This document shows, one piece after another, positions 25,363-34,333 of a stretch of DNA of 64,000 nt (position 1 is its first letter; every line of letters starts with the position of its first letter). The notes under the pieces were generated by a model, which was given only the letters and a program-made list of their open reading frames with translations, was not told the DNA's origin and did no database searches. The DNA lies in the NCBI RefSeq assembly GCF_007097385.1, contig NZ_VJZS01000013.1:62001-126000 (forward strand). Direction: 5' to 3'. A program made the position numbers and the translations under genes. This DNA is from Flavobacterium sp. ZT3R18. GTDB lineage: Bacteria; Bacteroidota; Bacteroidia; Flavobacteriales; Flavobacteriaceae.

Positions 25363-25415
25363 AACACCTAAAAAAAACCTGATAACAATCTATTATCAGG
25401 TTTTTTTTAGGTGTT
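25363..25415. terminator. Bidirectional terminator
   Basis: Long perfect stem ACACCTAAAAAAAACCTGAT / ATCAGGTTTTTTTTAGGTGT around a short loop. It holds both an A run and a T run, so it serves the converging genes on both strands. Confidence 0.9.
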
Positions 25416-25449
25416 TAATCCGTTCTTTTTAAATTAATTATGCTGGATA

Positions 25450-26535
25450 TTAGCGTCTTCTTCCGCTTCCGCCGCCTCCTCTGTATCCGCCACCGCCACC
25501 GCCAGATCTATACCCTCCGCCACTAGAACGAGAAGAACCCATAGAATTTGAAGAAGATGGTCTTGATGAAGCTGAAGCTCTATTGCCGTTACGCGCAGAA
25601 GCAGAATTCCTGTTTCCTTCACGTGTAGAAGCCGAAGCTCTATTACTATTAGCGTCACGCGTTGAAGCAGAATTCCTGTTTACATCACGAGTTGAAGCAG
25701 AGGATCTGTTAGCGTCTCGAGTTGAAGCTGAGTTTCTATTCCCATCCCTAGAGGAATTTATATTATTGTGCGACACACGATTCGAACTGTTTCTATGCGA
25801 ATTATTATAATTATTAAAATTATTGGTATTGTGAATAATGGTAGTATTGTGATACCCGTAACCGCCACCGTGGTAATAATAATGATTAGAGCGATAAATA
25901 CCCACAGCCATTATCGAAAATGCCGTAAAATAGGCTGGATAAAAACCATAATAATACGGAGGGTAGTAGGGCACGTACATCGGCGAATAGACATATTGCA
26001 CAATCGGCGCTTGTTCTACCACTACAATTGTTGTTGGGGCTGGCACATTTACAGTTACTGGTTCTGCTCCTTTATAGGCCGGATTGGCGGTAACACCTGT
26101 ATTCCCAGTTGAACTAGGCTCTACAATATAATCCTTACCATACAAATCTTTATCGCCGACAATTTGAAGTGACACTTTTTTGTTTTTGTCTTTCGAAACC
26201 ATGATAACAGCTATATCTTGAGTATCTGATTTACTTATCGGATCTCTAAGAATAAAAGTATAATCATCTCCATCTTTCTTAGTCTCCACTTTGATAAAAT
26301 CAACTTTTTTATCATCGTTTAAATCTAGATTATTTATTTTGGTTTTTTCATCATTTAATGACTTTTCAAAGTCTTCAATAGTTTTTGATTTTTGAAAAAG
26401 ATCCAAAACGGCATAAAGATCCAGATTATCACCAGGTAACCCTAATTCTCCTCTAGCACCCTCTGTTTGAGAAAAAACAGTCAAGCTAGACAAACTAATT
26501 GCTATAACTAAAAATGATAAAATTCTTATTTTCAT
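25450..26535 (-). CDS. Exported protein with Ca-binding-like motif and repetitive Ser/Arg/Asn and Gly-rich tail
   Basis: 361 residues from ATG 26535, chosen because the signal peptide (MKIRILSFLVIAISLSSLTV) starts there. The N-terminal domain has LDLNDDKKVDFIKVET, a dockerin/EF-hand-like DxNxDxxxD loop. After a Pro/Tyr-rich hydrophobic stretch (PYYPPYYYGFYPAYF) the C-terminal third is low complexity: five or six copies of a unit like RNSASTRDAN, then GGGYRGGGGSGRRR. The N-terminal domain (GELGLPGDNLDLYAVLDLF) is familiar from flavobacterial hypotheticals. Likely periplasmic or surface-associated; function unknown. Confidence 0.65.
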   Translation of the reverse strand: MKIRILSFLVIAISLSSLTVFSQTEGARGELGLPGDNLDLYAVLDLFQKSKTIEDFEKSLNDEKTKINNLDLNDDKKVDFIKVETKKDGDDYTFILRDPISKSDTQDIAVIMVSKDKNKKVSLQIVGDKDLYGKDYIVEPSSTGNTGVTANPAYKGAEPVTVNVPAPTTIVVVEQAPIVQYVYSPMYVPYYPPYYYGFYPAYFTAFSIMAVGIYRSNHYYYHGGGYGYHNTTIIHNTNNFNNYNNSHRNSSNRVSHNNINSSRDGNRNSASTRDANRSSASTRDVNRNSASTRDANSNRASASTREGNRNSASARNGNRASASSRPSSSNSMGSSRSSGGGYRSGGGGGGYRGGGGSGRRR

Positions 26536-26639
26536 ACTATTACGTTTTAAAGATAACAATGTAAATATAGCAAAGAAAACTTAATAAATTATACCTCAGT
26601 AGAATATCTTGAATCAAAAAAAACGAAAATTAATCAAAA

Positions 26640-27293
26640 CTAAAGTACTTTTACAAACAAATTACTTGCAATTTTATTCGAAATAGTCAATTCTGTTCCG
26701 TTTACCTTAATTTTTAGGGATAAATCGAAGGTTTCTTTAGTCACAACTTCAATTTTAGACCCCAAACCAATTTGTTGTTTATCCAAGTATTTCAAGAAAT
26801 CGGAGGAATTGTCTTTTACTCCAACACATATTCCGGTTTGATTCCCCATTAATTCCGAAAGCAATTGCTTTTCTATAGTCACCATCCGGCCTAATGCATC
26901 GGGAATCGGGTCGCCGTGTGGATCTTCGGTGGGATTGCCTAGAAAATCATCTAGTTTGTTGATGAGTTTTTCAGATTTGATGTGCTCGAGTTGTTCGGCA
27001 ATATCGTGTACTTCATCCCAAGAAAAATCCAGTTTTTCGACCAAGAACACTTCCCACAAACGATGTTTTCTCACGATCATTTTGGCAGCCAGTTTTCCGT
27101 TTTCAGTTAGCGAAACCCCTTGGTATTTTTTATAATCTACCAAATCCTTTTCGGCCAATTTTTTAAGCATATCGGTTACCGAGGAAGCTTTGGTTTCCAT
27201 CATCTCGGCAATGGCATTGGTACTAACTTCACTATCTAGTCGAGTGGTAAGATGGTATATGGCTTTTAGGTAATTTTCTTCGGAAAAAGTCAT
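26640..27293 (-). CDS. DtxR/MntR-family metal-dependent regulator
   Basis: 217 residues. N-terminal winged helix (EENYLKAIYHLTTR... STNAIAEMMETKASSVTDMLKKL), a dimerisation and metal-binding domain with RKHRLWEVFLVEKL, HDIAEQLEHI and DPHGDPIP, which carry the usual His/Glu/Cys-position ligands, and a C-terminal FeoA/SH3-like domain (about 145-217). Acts as an Mn2+- or Fe2+-loaded repressor. Encoded 80 nt beyond an ATPase gene that follows the NRAMP transporter, so those genes are the likely targets. Confidence 0.93.
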   Translation of the reverse strand: MTFSEENYLKAIYHLTTRLDSEVSTNAIAEMMETKASSVTDMLKKLAEKDLVDYKKYQGVSLTENGKLAAKMIVRKHRLWEVFLVEKLDFSWDEVHDIAEQLEHIKSEKLINKLDDFLGNPTEDPHGDPIPDALGRMVTIEKQLLSELMGNQTGICVGVKDNSSDFLKYLDKQQIGLGSKIEVVTKETFDLSLKIKVNGTELTISNKIASNLFVKVL

Positions 27294-27373
27294 TGAATTT
27301 TAGATTGTTGATTGGCTATTGATGTCTCAAGCGATAGTGAACTGAGGTAGCATTTTAGATTTTCAGATCCCTA

Positions 27374-29026
27374 CTATAAATTCGCTTCTAATAATTTTTG
27401 TTTCATTTTTGGAGTTAAATAATATCCTCCTGTTTGGTTGGCTTCTCCTTTAAATTCGATTAAACCCGTACTACTCAATTGTTTCAAATAACGTTCGATA
27501 CTTTTTTCGGTGAATGAAGTAATTAAGGCGTAATCTGGCACTCTTTTACCTTCATTAGTAGCAATCGCCACGACAATGATCGATAGTTTTCTCATGAGTA
27601 CTTTTCCTAATCCAGTTATTTCCTGTTTTATCACTCCCTCTGTTTTACCATTTGTTCCCTCTGTTTTACCATTTGTTCCCTCAGTTTTATCAATTGTTCC
27701 CTCAGATTTACCATTTGTTCCCTCAGTTTTGTCAATTGTTCCCTCAATTTCTTCGTTTACTCCCACAGTTATCAAAATTGAACCCTCAGATTTGTCGATT
27801 GCTCCCTCATTTATCATTTCATTAGCAGTTTCATTACTTTTGCTTTCGTCTAAATCTGGCAAAGGTACTATTGTCCTAAAAGTAGTGCCTTCAATAAATT
27901 CAGGTTTTATGTTTTTCTTGGAATACACTTTAACCAAAAGACTGGTATTCAACACTCCAGAACCCAATTCATCCACTCTACCTAACTGGATAAAGAATTT
28001 GGCTATAGAGGGGTTTTTTGCAAATGGCGCAAAATTATTGGAATCTATCAAACCCGAACCGTGGGGATTATTGGCGTTTTCAAGTTCTATTCGGTCTTTT
28101 TTTATAACCATTGTGCAAGGCTGCGCATTAGTATATTCGCGATGCACCAATATGTTTGCTATAATTTCCCTAAATATTTGAGTCCGCAAACTTACCCTTT
28201 GGTCACCCCTTAGATAAAAAGCATCCGGAAGATGTTTTGCAATGAAATTCATCAACAATTCATAGGCTTCAATCAAATTGGTTTGCACATACAATCGATC
28301 ATCATATCTGTTTAGGTCTTTTATTCTAACCAATGCATCAGTTTTATAATGCGGAACTATTTGTTGAATAACCACATCTTTGCCTAGCAATAATGCTGCT
28401 GCCAAAGTATATCCTTCTTCTCCAGTTTGAAAATCTCTTTTCCACAAACCCGCTACTTCGAGCATTTGAATATCGGTTAATGCCAGCCAAGGATGATCTG
28501 GATTATTACTTTTAATTAGATTCCGGATTTTGGGGAATAATTCTACTTTAAAATCTTCGAATTTCAGGTAAGGATAAATAATATTTTCGGTATAATAATT
28601 TCTTTTACTATTGTATAATTCGGCAATTCTATTGGGTTGAATTATTTTGAAATCGCCATCATCACTTCGATCAAAAACAGCATTTGCGGTTTTATGTACT
28701 TGTGAACTAGCGGGTATTTGTATGTAAATAATGCTTTTCCCGTCGAGAATATGCTTTTGCGGATGCAAAATAAAAGGCGGGTCGATTTTTTGTGGGTTAT
28801 TGGATAAATTGACTAAATCAGTTATCATTTTGCCACAAGCATTTTCAGTTACACCTGTTATTTCTCCAGCATCATTTACACCCAAAAAGATATTTCCTCC
28901 ACTACGATTGAGCATAGCACAAATAGTTTCAAATAAATTAGATGGCAATTCACTTTTAGCTACTTTAAACTCTAAACAGCAATTTTCAGTTTGTTTTAGC
29001 AATCTATTTACCCACTCTAAACTCAT
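27374..29026 (-). CDS. AlbA_2 (Schlafen-type) and GHKL-type ATP-binding protein, possible regulator
   Basis: 550 residues. N-terminal AlbA_2 domain (CCLEFKVAKSELPSN... RSGGNIFLGVNDAGEITGV, about 15-60), then a GHKL-like domain (REIIANILVHREYTNAQP, DRIELENANNPHGSG, about 285-330), a repetitive linker (about 405-460) and a C-terminal winged helix (ALITSFTEKSIERYLKQL). This layout is common in uncharacterised putative transcription regulators often labelled RecG-like. It starts 7 nt after the NRAMP-USP stop, suggesting cotranscription. Confidence 0.8.
   Translation of the reverse strand: MSLEWVNRLLKQTENCCLEFKVAKSELPSNLFETICAMLNRSGGNIFLGVNDAGEITGVTENACGKMITDLVNLSNNPQKIDPPFILHPQKHILDGKSIIYIQIPASSQVHKTANAVFDRSDDGDFKIIQPNRIAELYNSKRNYYTENIIYPYLKFEDFKVELFPKIRNLIKSNNPDHPWLALTDIQMLEVAGLWKRDFQTGEEGYTLAAALLLGKDVVIQQIVPHYKTDALVRIKDLNRYDDRLYVQTNLIEAYELLMNFIAKHLPDAFYLRGDQRVSLRTQIFREIIANILVHREYTNAQPCTMVIKKDRIELENANNPHGSGLIDSNNFAPFAKNPSIAKFFIQLGRVDELGSGVLNTSLLVKVYSKKNIKPEFIEGTTFRTIVPLPDLDESKSNETANEMINEGAIDKSEGSILITVGVNEEIEGTIDKTEGTNGKSEGTIDKTEGTNGKTEGTNGKTEGVIKQEITGLGKVLMRKLSIIVVAIATNEGKRVPDYALITSFTEKSIERYLKQLSSTGLIEFKGEANQTGGYYLTPKMKQKLLEANL
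27630..27805. repeat. 21-nt in-frame repeats in the ATP-binding protein's linker
   Basis: About five or six units encoding EGTNGKT/EGTIDKT (7 residues, 21 nt), following more diverged units KSEGSI and EEIEGT. The near identity of neighbouring units points to recent slippage or unequal exchange, so copy number is likely to vary between strains. Confidence 0.75.
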
Positions 29027-29033
29027 AGCTAAT

Positions 29034-30914
29034 TTAATTCTTTACAATAAACAAAGGTATAGAAATTTTGTGGCGTAGTTTATCTACTATGGTACCAAAA
29101 ATTAAATCTTTCAAGCCCGTATGCCCATGAGTTCCCATGACCAAAATATCAAAATTACCGCTGTTTATTATCGTTGGGATAATTTTGGTAGGATTCCCAA
29201 ACCCTAATTCTGTCCCAATTTTAAACCCCTTTTTCGAAAGCATTTCCTTATATTCTTGCAATAGTGTTTCATCGATGGAGGTTTCATGATCATCGGCTTC
29301 ATCACCATACATCATGGCTCCAACAGTTTCTACCACATGTATCAAAGTATATTTGGCATCCATTCCACCCAATTCGAAGGCATGGTTTAAAGCAGTTTCA
29401 TCCGCAGCAGAAAAATCAACCGAAACAGCAATATTTTTATTCGAATACGTTCCAGTTGGAGAAAACTTCAAAGCCAAGTGATGTGGAGAATGGTTTTGAA
29501 TGTCTGGTTTTGACTTACTTACAAAAGGTTCGAAAACAATATAAAGCAATAAAATCAAGAAACTAATTGCCAAAGGCACTACCGTTAACCAAAGAATTAA
29601 TGGGTTATCCGAAGTTTCCAACCACCCTTGAATTTCTGAATAAACCAATTTGGCGTTGAGCGAAACAATAATCAAAGCCACTATCCATGACGCAATTTGA
29701 GTGGTTCTACTAATATGAAATCCTTTCATTTTTCTTTTATCACTCACAAAATGGATGAGCGGAATGATAGCAAACCCCAATTGCAAACTTAAAATTACCT
29801 GACTTAGAATCAACATTTTTCCGGTAACGCTTTCGCCAAAAATCAAAATAACAATGATGGCGGGTATAATAGCGATTAAGCGCGTAATGATTCGACGAAC
29901 CCAAGGCTGAATACGTAAATTCAAATAGCCTTCCATTACAATTTGCCCCGCTAATGTTCCAGTAACCGTAGAACTTTGTCCCGCAGCTATTAAGGCCACC
30001 GCAAATAATGTGGATGCCCATTTCGTTCCCAATAAAGGCTCTAAAAAACGGTATGCATCTTGAATTTCGGCCACTTCGAACATTCCATTTTTATAGAATG
30101 TGGCTGCCGCCAAAATTAAAATAGCTGCATTGACAAAGAAAGCCAAGTTTAAGGCAATCGTTGAATCTATGAAATTATACTTTATAGCTTGTTTGATTCC
30201 CGCTGGACTTCGGTCAAATTTTCTGGTTTGCACCAAGGAGGAATGCAGGTACAAATTGTGGGGCATTACCGTGGCACCAATGATCCCAATGGCAATATAA
30301 AGTGCCGATTCATTGGGCAAAGAAGGAATCAATCCGTAAATCACTTTCCCCATTTCGGGTTGTGCGAATATCATTTCGAATATAAAGGAGAATCCAATAA
30401 TCATAACGAGTACGATGATAAACGCTTCCATTTTGCGAATACCCTTATTGATTAAAAAAAGCAATAAAAAAGTATCCAAAACAGTGATCATAACTGCTTC
30501 AATCAGCGGGATTCCAAACAATAAATTGATACCGATGGCCATCCCTAGAACCTCAGCCAAATCACAGGCGGCAATAGCAATTTCGGCAAGGAAATAAAGA
30601 ATATAATTAATGAATTTCGAATAAGTTTCTCGAGAAGCCTGCGCCAAATCCCTTTGGGTAACAATCCCTAATCGAGCGCTTAAACTTTGCAACAGCAACG
30701 CCATTAAATTACTCATCAATAACACCCACAATAAGGCATATCCAAACTGGCTACCTCCTGCTATGTCTGTAGCCCAATTCCCTGGATCCATATAGCCAAC
30801 ACTGACTAAATAGGCTGGTCCAAAAAAGGCTAATATTTTTCTGAATACTGTGGTTTTATTTTGTGTAGTGACCGATTGATGTACTTCTTCTAGTGATTTA
30901 GACATTTTAAACAT
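29034..30914 (-). CDS. mntH: NRAMP Mn2+/Fe2+ transporter with C-terminal universal-stress-protein domain
   Basis: 626 residues. Metal-transport core of about 11 spans: GYMDPGNWATDIAGG (about 40-54, DPGN on helix 1) and VMPHNLYLHSSL (about 217-228, MPH on helix 6) bind the metal. A C-terminal USP domain (about 490-626) has NIAVSVDFSAADETAL and the ATP-binding MGTHGHTGLKDLIFGT loop. USP fused to NRAMP is a known Bacteroidetes arrangement, but the effect on transport is not established. Divergent from the TonB receptor; MntR-like palindrome between them. Confidence 0.95.
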   Translation of the reverse strand: MFKMSKSLEEVHQSVTTQNKTTVFRKILAFFGPAYLVSVGYMDPGNWATDIAGGSQFGYALLWVLLMSNLMALLLQSLSARLGIVTQRDLAQASRETYSKFINYILYFLAEIAIAACDLAEVLGMAIGINLLFGIPLIEAVMITVLDTFLLLFLINKGIRKMEAFIIVLVMIIGFSFIFEMIFAQPEMGKVIYGLIPSLPNESALYIAIGIIGATVMPHNLYLHSSLVQTRKFDRSPAGIKQAIKYNFIDSTIALNLAFFVNAAILILAAATFYKNGMFEVAEIQDAYRFLEPLLGTKWASTLFAVALIAAGQSSTVTGTLAGQIVMEGYLNLRIQPWVRRIITRLIAIIPAIIVILIFGESVTGKMLILSQVILSLQLGFAIIPLIHFVSDKRKMKGFHISRTTQIASWIVALIIVSLNAKLVYSEIQGWLETSDNPLILWLTVVPLAISFLILLLYIVFEPFVSKSKPDIQNHSPHHLALKFSPTGTYSNKNIAVSVDFSAADETALNHAFELGGMDAKYTLIHVVETVGAMMYGDEADDHETSIDETLLQEYKEMLSKKGFKIGTELGFGNPTKIIPTIINSGNFDILVMGTHGHTGLKDLIFGTIVDKLRHKISIPLFIVKN

Positions 30915-30936
30915 TTAAAAAACAAATATATAAAAT

Positions 30937-30979
30937 AACTTTATACTTCTGAAATATTTTTTTTAGATTTGCCTAAAAA
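30937..30979. promoter_or_regulatory. Candidate metal-regulator site between mntH and TonB receptor
   Basis: TTTTTAG (30960-30966) and CTAAAAA (30973-30979) form an inverted repeat around ATTTGC; TTTAG-N6-CTAAA resembles DtxR/MntR-family operators, and TTTGCCTAAA resembles an MntR half-site. A 13-mer AACTTTATACTTC (30937-30949) also occurs once more at 33781-33793, upstream of brxA. Confidence 0.4.
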
Positions 30980-30992
30980 TTAATTTAAACAA

Positions 30993-33269
30993 ATGAAATA
31001 TTTATTTTTGACAATTACGTTCTCTTTTCTTCAGCTTACCTATTCACAAGAAAACAAATCAATTACTGGATCGATTACTCATAAAACTGCTACTATTGAA
31101 AAAGCATCTATTGAAATATTGGGTACGAATTATATAAAACAAACAGACAATAACGGTATTTATGCCTTTTCGGACGTACCTCAAGGGAATTACAAAATAG
31201 AAGTTTCGGCAGCGGGATTTAAAACCCAACGAAAAAACATCTCCATACAAGTAGCAAAACAAATACAACTGAATTTCGAACTACAAACAGAAGATAATGA
31301 ACTGAACGAAGTCGTAGTTTCGGGAACTTTAAAAGCTATAAAAAGACTAGAAAGTGCTGTTCCTGTTGAAGTCTATACTCCCGTTTTTTTTAAGAAAAAC
31401 CCAACTGCCAGTATTTACGAAGCCTTACAAAACGTAAACGGAGTACGACCTCAGCTCAACTGTGGCGTTTGTAACACAGGCGACATTCATATCAATGGGC
31501 TAGAAGGTCCATATACCTCAGTAATGATTGATGGAATGCCTATCGTTAGTAGTTTATCAACTGTTTATGGGCTGTCTGGAATTCCGAATTCATTGGTAGA
31601 ACGAATCGAAATTGTAAAAGGTCCAGCATCTTCTTTGTACGGAAGTGAAGCCGTGGGTGGATTAATCAACATTATTACCAAAAACCCAACTAATGCGCCC
31701 CTCTTTTCTGCCGATGTATTTACAACCTCTTGGCTGGAAACCAATGCCGATTTGGGAGTGAAATTTAATATTAGTAAAAAAGCAACTTCGCTATTAGGAT
31801 TGAATTACTACAATTACAATCAAAAAATTGATAATGACAACGATGGTTTTACAGATGTAACCGCACAAAATAGAATTTCGGTTTTTAACAAATGGAATTT
31901 CAATCGTGCTCAAAATCGGTTATTCACACTTGCCGTTCGCGGTATGTATGAGGACAGATGGGGTGGCGATGTGCGTTGGGAGAAAAAGTACCGTGGTGGA
32001 GATGAAATTTATGGCGAGAGTATCTATACCAAAAGAGGCGAACTATTGGGGACTTATCAATTACCCACTACCGAAAAATTAATGTTGTCTTTTTCAGGAA
32101 ACGTTCATTTTCAAGACAGTCGCTATGGGACAACCTCTTATATTGCGAATCAAAAAATTGCATTCCTTCAACTTACATGGGACAAGAAAATAGGAAAAAA
32201 CGATTTACTTACAGGAATCGCATCGCGTTATACCTATTATGATGATAATACACAATCTACAGCACTTTTAAACGAAAACAATCCCGAAAAAACTTGGCTT
32301 CCGGGTATTTTTGTTCAAGATGAAATTGCATTTAGCGAGAAGCACAAAATATTATTGGGATTGAGATATGATTACAACTCCATACACGGAAACATTGTTA
32401 CGCCACGATTTGCCTATAAATTAAAAATCAATGCAAATAACATCCTCCGATTTAATGCAGGAACGGGATTTAGAGTAGTCAACTTGTTTACTGAAGATCA
32501 CGCCGCATTAACTGGATCACGCCAAGTAGAGATTGCTCATAATCTGAATCCTGAAAAATCAGTCAATGCCAATTTGAATTATATCAAGAAAGTCTATTTT
32601 GATAATGGTACGTTTTTAGGGATTGAAACCACTGCATTTTATACTCAATTTAGTAATAAAATTGTATCTGATTATGCTACTGACCCAAACAAAATTATTT
32701 ACGACAACATTGATGGTTATGCTTTGAGCCAAGGAATCAGTTGCAATACGGACATCAATTTTACCAATGGACTAAAATTTATACTGGGTGCTACTTATAT
32801 GGATGTTTCCAATGTAGAAAAAGGCATCAAAACAAGACCCTATTTAACCGAGAATTTCACCGGTACTTGGACAGTTTCGTATAAAATTAATCCAATTAAT
32901 TTAGCCATTGATTACACAGGAAATGTATATAGTCCGATGAAACTACCACTATTAAGCGAAACCGACCCAAGAAATCCAAATTCGCCATGGTACAGTTTAC
33001 AAAATATTCAATTTACTTATGCAGGCTGGAAAAATTTTGAATTGTATGCCGGAATAAAAAACCTGCTTAACTTTACTCCAAAACAAAACAATCCCTTCCT
33101 GATTTCAAGAACTGAGGATCCATTTGACAAAAATGTACAATACGATTCGAATGGAAAAGTATTGGTAACACCACAAAACCCATATGGATTAACCTTTGAC
33201 ACTACCTATGTTTACGGGCCAAATCAAGGAATTAGAGGTTTCTTTGGGTTGCGTTATAATTTATATTAG
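30993..33269 (+). CDS. TonB-dependent outer-membrane receptor
   Basis: 758 residues. Signal peptide (first about 18 residues), an N-terminal carboxypeptidase-regulatory-like domain (SITGSITHKTATIEKASIEI, about 23-105), a plug (about 115-230 with INGLEGPYTSVMIDGMPIV and GPASSLYGSEAVGGLINIIT) and a 22-strand barrel ending in the aromatic LRYNLY. Divergence from the NRAMP gene and the shared metal-type palindrome suggest a metal or metal-chelate substrate (Mn or Fe), which is inference. The stop is immediately followed by the thioredoxin-like gene. Confidence 0.9.
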   Translation: MKYLFLTITFSFLQLTYSQENKSITGSITHKTATIEKASIEILGTNYIKQTDNNGIYAFSDVPQGNYKIEVSAAGFKTQRKNISIQVAKQIQLNFELQTEDNELNEVVVSGTLKAIKRLESAVPVEVYTPVFFKKNPTASIYEALQNVNGVRPQLNCGVCNTGDIHINGLEGPYTSVMIDGMPIVSSLSTVYGLSGIPNSLVERIEIVKGPASSLYGSEAVGGLINIITKNPTNAPLFSADVFTTSWLETNADLGVKFNISKKATSLLGLNYYNYNQKIDNDNDGFTDVTAQNRISVFNKWNFNRAQNRLFTLAVRGMYEDRWGGDVRWEKKYRGGDEIYGESIYTKRGELLGTYQLPTTEKLMLSFSGNVHFQDSRYGTTSYIANQKIAFLQLTWDKKIGKNDLLTGIASRYTYYDDNTQSTALLNENNPEKTWLPGIFVQDEIAFSEKHKILLGLRYDYNSIHGNIVTPRFAYKLKINANNILRFNAGTGFRVVNLFTEDHAALTGSRQVEIAHNLNPEKSVNANLNYIKKVYFDNGTFLGIETTAFYTQFSNKIVSDYATDPNKIIYDNIDGYALSQGISCNTDINFTNGLKFILGATYMDVSNVEKGIKTRPYLTENFTGTWTVSYKINPINLAIDYTGNVYSPMKLPLLSETDPRNPNSPWYSLQNIQFTYAGWKNFELYAGIKNLLNFTPKQNNPFLISRTEDPFDKNVQYDSNGKVLVTPQNPYGLTFDTTYVYGPNQGIRGFFGLRYNLY

Positions 33270-33737
33270 ATGAAAAAAATTGTTGCCATAGTATTCTTTG
33301 TTTTTGCGGCGATTCCATCTGGTTTTGCCCAATTGAAAACCTATTCTTTCGAACAAATTGACAGTTTACAACGCTATCAAAATCGAAAAATAATAGTGTT
33401 CGTCCATACTGATTGGTGCAAGTATTGCCAAGCGATGAAAAATACCACTTTCAAAAACAAAGAGGTTATTAAAACGCTTAACGACAACTTCTATTTTATA
33501 ACATTGAATGCCGAAGAAAAGCGGACAATTACTTTCAATTCTAGAAAATTCGTTTTCAAAACTAATGGCAATACTACAGGCATTCACGAATTAGCCTATG
33601 AACTGGTAACTATAAATAATCAAACCACTTACCCAACCATTTGTGTTTTGAATGCTCAAAATGAAATCGTTTTTCAAGAAAGCAATTACCTTCCTGCCAA
33701 AGGATTTTTAATGGTATTAGAAAAGCTAAAAGAATAA
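33270..33737 (+). CDS. Exported thioredoxin-fold protein (WCKYC)
   Basis: 155 residues. Signal peptide MKKIVAIVFFVFAAIPSGFA, then a thioredoxin-like domain with HTDWCKYCQAMKN (active CxxC about 47-50), ending in a cis-Pro-type TYPTICVL (about 126). It is of the DsbD-gamma/thioredoxin_7 type that reduces or maintains thiols in the periplasm. There is no gap after the TonB receptor stop, so the two probably work together, for example keeping Cys of the receptor pathway reduced. Confidence 0.85.
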   Translation: MKKIVAIVFFVFAAIPSGFAQLKTYSFEQIDSLQRYQNRKIIVFVHTDWCKYCQAMKNTTFKNKEVIKTLNDNFYFITLNAEEKRTITFNSRKFVFKTNGNTTGIHELAYELVTINNQTTYPTICVLNAQNEIVFQESNYLPAKGFLMVLEKLKE

Positions 33738-33820
33738 TGAATACAATTGGCATAAACCAATAGCAATCAAACTATAACAAAACTTTATACTTCAAATTAA
33801 GTTCTTGCAACTAAACTTTG

Positions 33821-33828
33821 TAACTTTG
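33821..33828 (+). promoter_or_regulatory. Predicted -7 box of brxA
   Basis: TAACTTTG fits TAnnTTTG, 32 nt before the ATG. Confidence 0.5.
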
Positions 33829-33860
33829 CAGCACTAAAAGTTAAACTTAAAATAAAAAAT

Positions 33861-34271
33861 ATGTATCCAGAAGAAATGGTAAAACCAATGCAAGCTGAAT
33901 TAACAGTGGCAGGTTTTCAAGAATTACATACTGTAGAAGCTGTAGAAAGCGCCATAAAATCAGCAGGAACAACACTTGTAGTAGTAAACTCTGTTTGTGG
34001 TTGTGCTGCTAGAAATGCACGTCCGGGAGCAAAAATGAGTTTGGATAATGCAAAAAAACCATCAAATCTAGTAACTGTTTTTGCAGGAGTAGACAAAGAA
34101 GCGGTTGAAGCTGCAAGAGGATTTATGTTTCCTTTTCCTCCATCTTCTCCAAGTATTGCTTTGTTCAAAGACGGAGAATTGGTTCACATGTTAGAACGTC
34201 ACCACATTGAAGGACGTCCAGCAGAAACAATTGCTGAGAACTTAAAAGATGCTTTCAACGAGTATTGCTAA
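33861..34271 (+). CDS. brxA: Bacilliredoxin BrxA/BrxB family protein
   Basis: 136 residues of the YphP/YqiW family. MYPEEMVKPMQAELTVAGF at the start, the CGC active site in VNSVCGCAARNARPG (about residue 47) and FMFPFPPSSPSIALFKDG are signatures. In Firmicutes these proteins remove bacillithiol from mixed disulfides; a related low-molecular-weight thiol role is assumed in Bacteroidetes. Single-gene unit with own promoter and terminator. Confidence 0.93.
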   Translation: MYPEEMVKPMQAELTVAGFQELHTVEAVESAIKSAGTTLVVVNSVCGCAARNARPGAKMSLDNAKKPSNLVTVFAGVDKEAVEAARGFMFPFPPSSPSIALFKDGELVHMLERHHIEGRPAETIAENLKDAFNEYC

Positions 34272-34285
34272 GCGCATAAAATAAA

Positions 34286-34318
34286 AGCAAAAACCACGCA
34301 ATTTGCGTGGTTTTTTTA
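34286..34318. terminator. Terminator between brxA and the efflux operon
   Basis: AAACCACGCA / TGCGTGGTTT hairpin followed by T run; the A-rich left side lets it also serve the minus-strand efflux operon, whose last gene ends at 34334. Confidence 0.8.
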
Positions 34319-34333
34319 TGCTTACAAAAAAAA

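Noticed and set aside
27630..27805. Possible CRISPR-like repeat
   Set aside because: It is a coding repeat in frame within the ATP-binding protein; there are no spacers.
29740..30021. Other-frame ORFs in mntH and similar places
   Set aside because: Codon pattern and known motifs are in the annotated frame; the others are shadows.
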